From positions 64,989,266 through 65,053,265 of the forward strand of contig NC_083560.1 in the NCBI RefSeq assembly GCF_019925205.1: 64,000 bases of DNA. Direction: 5' to 3'. Positions within the stretch are counted from its first letter, which is position 1. Each line of letters opens with the position of its first letter. Below, piece after piece: positions 60,186 through 64,000 of this stretch. Below the pieces are notes generated by a model. That model had not been told where the DNA came from. It did no database searches and saw only the letters and a list, made by a program, of their open reading frames with translations. The position numbers and the translations under genes are program-made. Origin of the DNA: Metopolophium dirhodum. Taxonomy: Eukaryota; Arthropoda; Insecta; Hemiptera; Aphididae.

Positions 60186-60253
60186 GAGGCGAATACGATG
60201 ACTGTGGAACTGCAAATCATCGAAAAACACAATAACGTGTCGTACGTAATCAT
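60186..60253 (-). CDS. Candidate first coding exon: signal peptide of the Q/K-rich protein
   Basis: On the minus strand an ATG at 60253-60251 opens MITYDTLLCFSMICSSTVI and continues VFA before a perfect donor GTAAGT (60185) in phase 2, exactly the phase of the large exon at 58773. The stretch LLCFSMICSSTVIVFA is strongly hydrophobic and would serve as a secretion signal, with Ser-Ser-Lys at the junction. An acceptor-like TATTATTATCAG lies just upstream (exon edge about 60267), so a non-coding leader exon is possible. The shifted frame of the same exon is also open but would not join the long frame. The link rests on phase and splice motifs only. Confidence 0.5.
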
Positions 60254-60425
60254 TACGCCGGTCGACGCTGATAATAATAGTATATTATAATGTCACCGAC
60301 GAGTCCGCGAAATCGCTGCGTGAACTGCACGATAATAATATGATTTCGTCTTTATAATAATATGATATTTTAATATGCAACAACTTTGTGTACAGCAAAA
60401 ACCGTTACGACAGCAACGATAAGCC

Positions 60426-60438
60426 ATTGCCTAGCAAC
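60426..60438 (-). promoter_or_regulatory. X-box-like motif upstream of the Q/K-rich gene
   Basis: The minus strand reads GTTGCTAGGCAAT, matching the RFX-type X-box (GYTRYY, 1-3 bases, RRYRAC) at all but the last position. It lies about 170 bases upstream of the candidate start codon. X-boxes drive ciliary genes in animals; a single site may be coincidence. Confidence 0.25.
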
Positions 60439-61355
60439 AAGCTGTATAATAGTGGTGCTATGAAGAATAATGTTAAAAAAAAACCACCCGAGGAAGTCAC
60501 TCACTCTATCTATTACAGGTATAATATCGGTTTCTAGTGTATACGGTATACCTCGTTATTGCGAATAGGTCAAATTTCTATAGATTACAAGTATTCATTT
60601 GATTATAAACCACAACAGGTGTATATCAAGAAGGATACTTACTATGTACCATATCCTTGGTTTGGTGTCTAGTAGAATAAATGAATAAAACACAAAAATC
60701 ATCACGAATTAAAATAGTAATAATATAGGTAGCTACTAGGCATATTATAATCTATTATAATGCAACTGTTTAAATGTTTAAATCAAGTAAGCGCGGGAAC
60801 AAAAACCAATTGCAAATTTTCTCAAGTTATTCCTTTTAAATTTACTATATTATAATATTTTTAAAATATTCTATATTCTATTGAAATATCAATTAACAAT
60901 ACAGTTAGATGAGAGCAAATAAATTGATTTCAGAATTCGTCAAAAATAAATGTTGTAAATGCATATACTTACCTACTTACTTCATTCATTTTTTTTTTTT
61001 TTTTAATATTAATCAACCGACTTATTAATTATTATGATACCATATTATTGATATTATTATTCTATTTCATATAAATATTATTAGCATTGACAAATACATA
61101 TATATTTTAGGTACAGCGTATATAATGTATATATATTACATATTATATAGACTGACTAACAGTGACTATAGCAACACTATTAATTATACTTAGGTGGCTA
61201 GGTGCATAGGTTCCTAGACAGCCCCAAGTCGGTGTAAAATTGTAAGGGCATTTTTGTTGGTTGAATATATCATAATAATTTGAAAATCTAGTTTAACATA
61301 GTTGTACTATCATTATGAAAGCTCATTGGAACCAATTTGTGTGTTACCTACTTAC

Positions 61356-61425
61356 CTGTAGAGAATCCAAGAACAAGTTCGTATGTTACCGGTAGACAAC
61401 CCGGGAATCAACTCGTAGTCGTCCG
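61356..61425 (-). other. Candidate upstream non-coding exon (minus strand)
   Basis: On the minus strand the sequence ends CTTGGATTCTCTACAG at a perfect donor GTAAGTAGG (61355). It is preceded by an acceptor-like AAGCATATACAG near 61436. Composition is richer in G+C than the flanks. It could be a 5'-untranslated exon leading to the exon at 60267. It has no ATG in its open frame. Only splice motifs support it. Confidence 0.25.
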
Positions 61426-61436
61426 TTTATAGGTCT

Positions 61437-62559
61437 GTATATGCTTAAACGTATTTGAGGCTGATTTCAGATAAAAAATGTTGAACAAAGTAAGTTATTA
61501 TTATTTTAGAGACTAATATGAACAATACCATGCGGTCAATGTATATGAATTGAAATGATTTACCATTGATCATTTGCTGACATTTGTTGACATTGGTCGC
61601 ACTGAAAATGTCAAAAACTGCACGCACACACACAATAAATTTCATCTATCAAGGTACCTAACCTATCCACCCATCTACCTAAGTCAATCTCTTGGGCACG
61701 CCCTTGCCGACGGTAAACCGTACGGGAAACGTATTACATTATTATTATTATTATTATTATGTTAATATAAATTATATTCGGCAGACAGACTCGGCACTCG
61801 GCAGTGTTGTAGTGTCGTTGTTCTTGAAAAACAAACATTTGTACATGAATTCATTATCGAAATACAATTCATATTAGACACAATGTCGTTTGCGCGGACC
61901 CCATTTTTAGGTGTCATTGTTGTCGATTGTGGCTGAACTATTATGATGATAATAATATAATAATATTATATAAGCCGTGCTTTATAAATAATATTTCGTT
62001 GTCGTCGTCCTTGTTGTCATTCTATAAAGCAGAGTTATTGATGGATCAATTTCGGACCACCTCTAACAATAGTATTATAGTAATAATAATAATGATAATA
62101 ATTGTTCGGGGCTGAACAAAAACGTTTTGTGTGGTTATTTTTGTTTCACGTCGTTTTTTCGGCCGGGGTTAAAACAAATAATATTAATAATACACTCGTC
62201 AGCGGAACAAGTGCGCGGTCAGCGACTTGATTCACGTTCACCCATCACCCCCGCCCACCACCAATTACCTCCAACGTACATCATCATACAATGCTATTAT
62301 TATTATTATTATTATACTATTATAGTATTTTCAACAACGCGGTGCGTGTAGTTTGGTCGCAATCAATCAGTTCGACAATCGTAAAAACGGCTTTTATATA
62401 TTATTATTATTATTATTATTTATTATTATATTCGCGGTGTGGCACGCACGCTCGCACGAAAATAATAATAATAACGCGTATAAAAATATATATATATACC
62501 AACACGTACCTATGTGTACAACAATCGGACGTGCACAAAGGATTCAGGTGTCTAACAAT
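61437..62559. other. Non-coding DNA with ATT microsatellites
   Basis: (ATT)n tracts lie at about 61737-61759, 62293-62313 and 62400-62420. Open frames here are translated simple repeats. No gene supported. Confidence 0.45.
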
Positions 62560-63150
62560 ATAAAAACTGAACCGAATTTTTTTTCTTCTTTTTGTGTCGT
62601 TCGCGTCGTCGGGGGCGGAGCCAAGGACGTCGGAGGCCTTTGTGCGACCAACATATAATTTTCACATCACCTGGGACGACCCGCGCGACAATGGCCATGG
62701 CAAGGTGTTTGTCGTCGTTCATTGTTCGAGCACACACACACACACGCGAGTCTGTTTTTACATCGCGCCGTGCCGTGTCTCCAAAGGCGCATACCACATG
62801 ACGTGTCGCATTATAGTCGGTCGTCGACGGGGTGTACTTACAATTTTTCTTTTTCTCTCGGCGATTTTTTTTCCATGATCAACGCCCACAGGAAACAACA
62901 CGTTTACCGCCGCCGCGAACGATTCACCAGAATACTGCCGTATACCCGCCGCCACCTCCACCGTCTCCGTCGCCATCACCTCCTGAACCTATGTGTAATA
63001 TAGAGTCCTGTCCATATATTACTTTTGTGTATGTGCTGCTGCACAAACGAGAACACCGCGGTGTAAAACAAACCAGACATTGTGGCAGATCGCCCATTGT
63101 ACACGCTCGACATTGCAAGCACCCGCGTTGCCGCCTTCCTACCCGGCGAC
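62560..63150. other. GC-rich island, possible promoter or first exon
   Basis: Rich in CpG (GTCGTTCGCGTCGTCGGGGG, CGCCGCCGCGAACG, CCGCCGCCACCTCCACCG). A (CA) run lies at about 62731-62745. Several overlapping frames are open on both strands but none shows a domain or good splice sites, so no gene is called. Confidence 0.3.
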
Positions 63151-64000
63151 GGGTTTTCGAATAATAAGTATAACATATTATCTTGTATATTATTATACTA
63201 TATAATATTATATGGTTACTGGTCAGGTATATGGTTGGGATTGCGAGAAAGAATGCGCGACGTCCCGCACAGCTCGCAGCACTGTTAATGAAAATCGATT
63301 TTTCAGATCGACAACCCTCCCCCCCCCCCTAAGGGCCACGACTATTCTCCTTGACGTAGGTACCTATATACTTCTTCACCGTATCTCTATATACAAGCAC
63401 ATCGCCGTGATATTGTATTATACTTTTAATTGGTGTATAATACAGCTACTCTTAACCACTCAATTAATGTACCGACCTTCCTATAGGTACACACCTATAT
63501 AGCTACGTATTTATACGTAGGCAACTCAGTTCTAAAAACTATATAAAATACAAAATACGAATATAATATATGTATTCACAGTGGAAAACAGTGTTTATTT
63601 GTGTCAAAATTCGATTAACTTGTATACAAATAAAAGAACTGTATAAGCGGAAAATCATTTTTTTTTTTTTTTTTACTGAGTCAAAAGTTTTTTGTTTTGG
63701 ACATTTTTAATTTGGCTCTCGTCATTCTAAAATGTAAAACATACAAGTAAATTCTATTGATTTAAAGGTATGTTGTTTATGAACAAAATAATATCATTAT
63801 AGGTATGTTATACATTGAATACCTATACAATGTATAACATTCGTTGGTATTTTGCTAAGATAATTTCCTTAGAATCTATCTAAAGTCAACAATGCGTTTT
63901 ATAAAATACTTATTTTACCACTTTTTAAATCAATCTCACCCGTTTATCTCCAATATCTAGCATTTTAGTATTTCAGTAACATAGATTTTGAGTACCAGTA
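63151..64000. other. Non-coding A+T-rich DNA to the window edge
   Basis: Contains a perfect 13-bp inverted repeat at 63805-63840 (ATGTTATACATTG, ten-base loop, CAATGTATAACAT). No other feature. Confidence 0.45.

Noticed and set aside
1..64000. tRNA, rRNA or snRNA genes
   Set aside because: I looked for GGTTCRANTCC-type B-boxes and conserved rRNA phrases by eye and saw none; a covariance-model search would be needed to exclude tRNAs firmly.

Overview
The window looks like nuclear DNA of an aphid (Hemiptera, Aphididae). It is strongly A+T-rich with frequent 'taggtacctata'-type runs, has GT-AG introns and AATAAA poly(A) signals, and carries a C2H2 zinc-finger array of the repetitive DVCDKSFSQSSSLTKHQRTH type that I associate with aphid genomes. 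It is full of degenerate DNA transposons (MULE with FLYWCH, hAT-like MITEs, fold-back elements) and one LINE. The species call is an inference; nothing here is bacterial, plasmid or viral.

Layout. 1-8050: non-coding DNA with one diverged MITE (about 1800-2199), a possible 37-bp mini-exon (2383-2419), a GC-rich patch (3790-4400) and a 2.2-kb TA-flanked TIR element (4779-6996) that contains a 1.3-kb fold-back element (5163-6436). 8053-12693: a decayed MULE (FLYWCH plus transposase, minus strand) with a hAT MITE nested in it, then a 1.24-kb hAT-like element built of GAACCGG repeats with a perfect 8-bp target duplication. 12731-13755: a zinc-finger gene remnant of seven fingers, broken twice by CA-dinucleotide gain in the linkers. 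13756-37160: no supported protein gene, but several precisely bounded MITEs (16514, 19400, 20597, 26701, 29549), a long fold-back (34129-35709), dispersed repeats and GC-rich islands, one of which carries a 61-bp alternating purine-pyrimidine tract. 37160-40440: a 5'-truncated, frameshifted LINE with endonuclease, RT, RNase H and CCHC parts. 41717-48611: MITEs, retroelement 3' ends and a GC-rich island.

Two host-like protein genes are supported. One (49068-51682, plus strand) is a two-exon, cysteine-rich coiled-coil protein of 444 residues with a poly(A) signal. The other (60253-57783, minus strand) joins a short candidate signal-peptide exon to a 991-bp exon for a Q/K-rich low-complexity protein, about 352 residues in all. 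I recognise neither as a named gene. Between them (53486-56180) lies a triplicated repeat block whose third copy is interrupted by a MULE deletion derivative.

No operon logic applies. The main stories are the two lineage-specific-looking genes, nested transposition that can be read base by base from target-site duplications, and two long hairpin loci that could feed small-RNA pathways. I found no tRNA, rRNA or CRISPR array.
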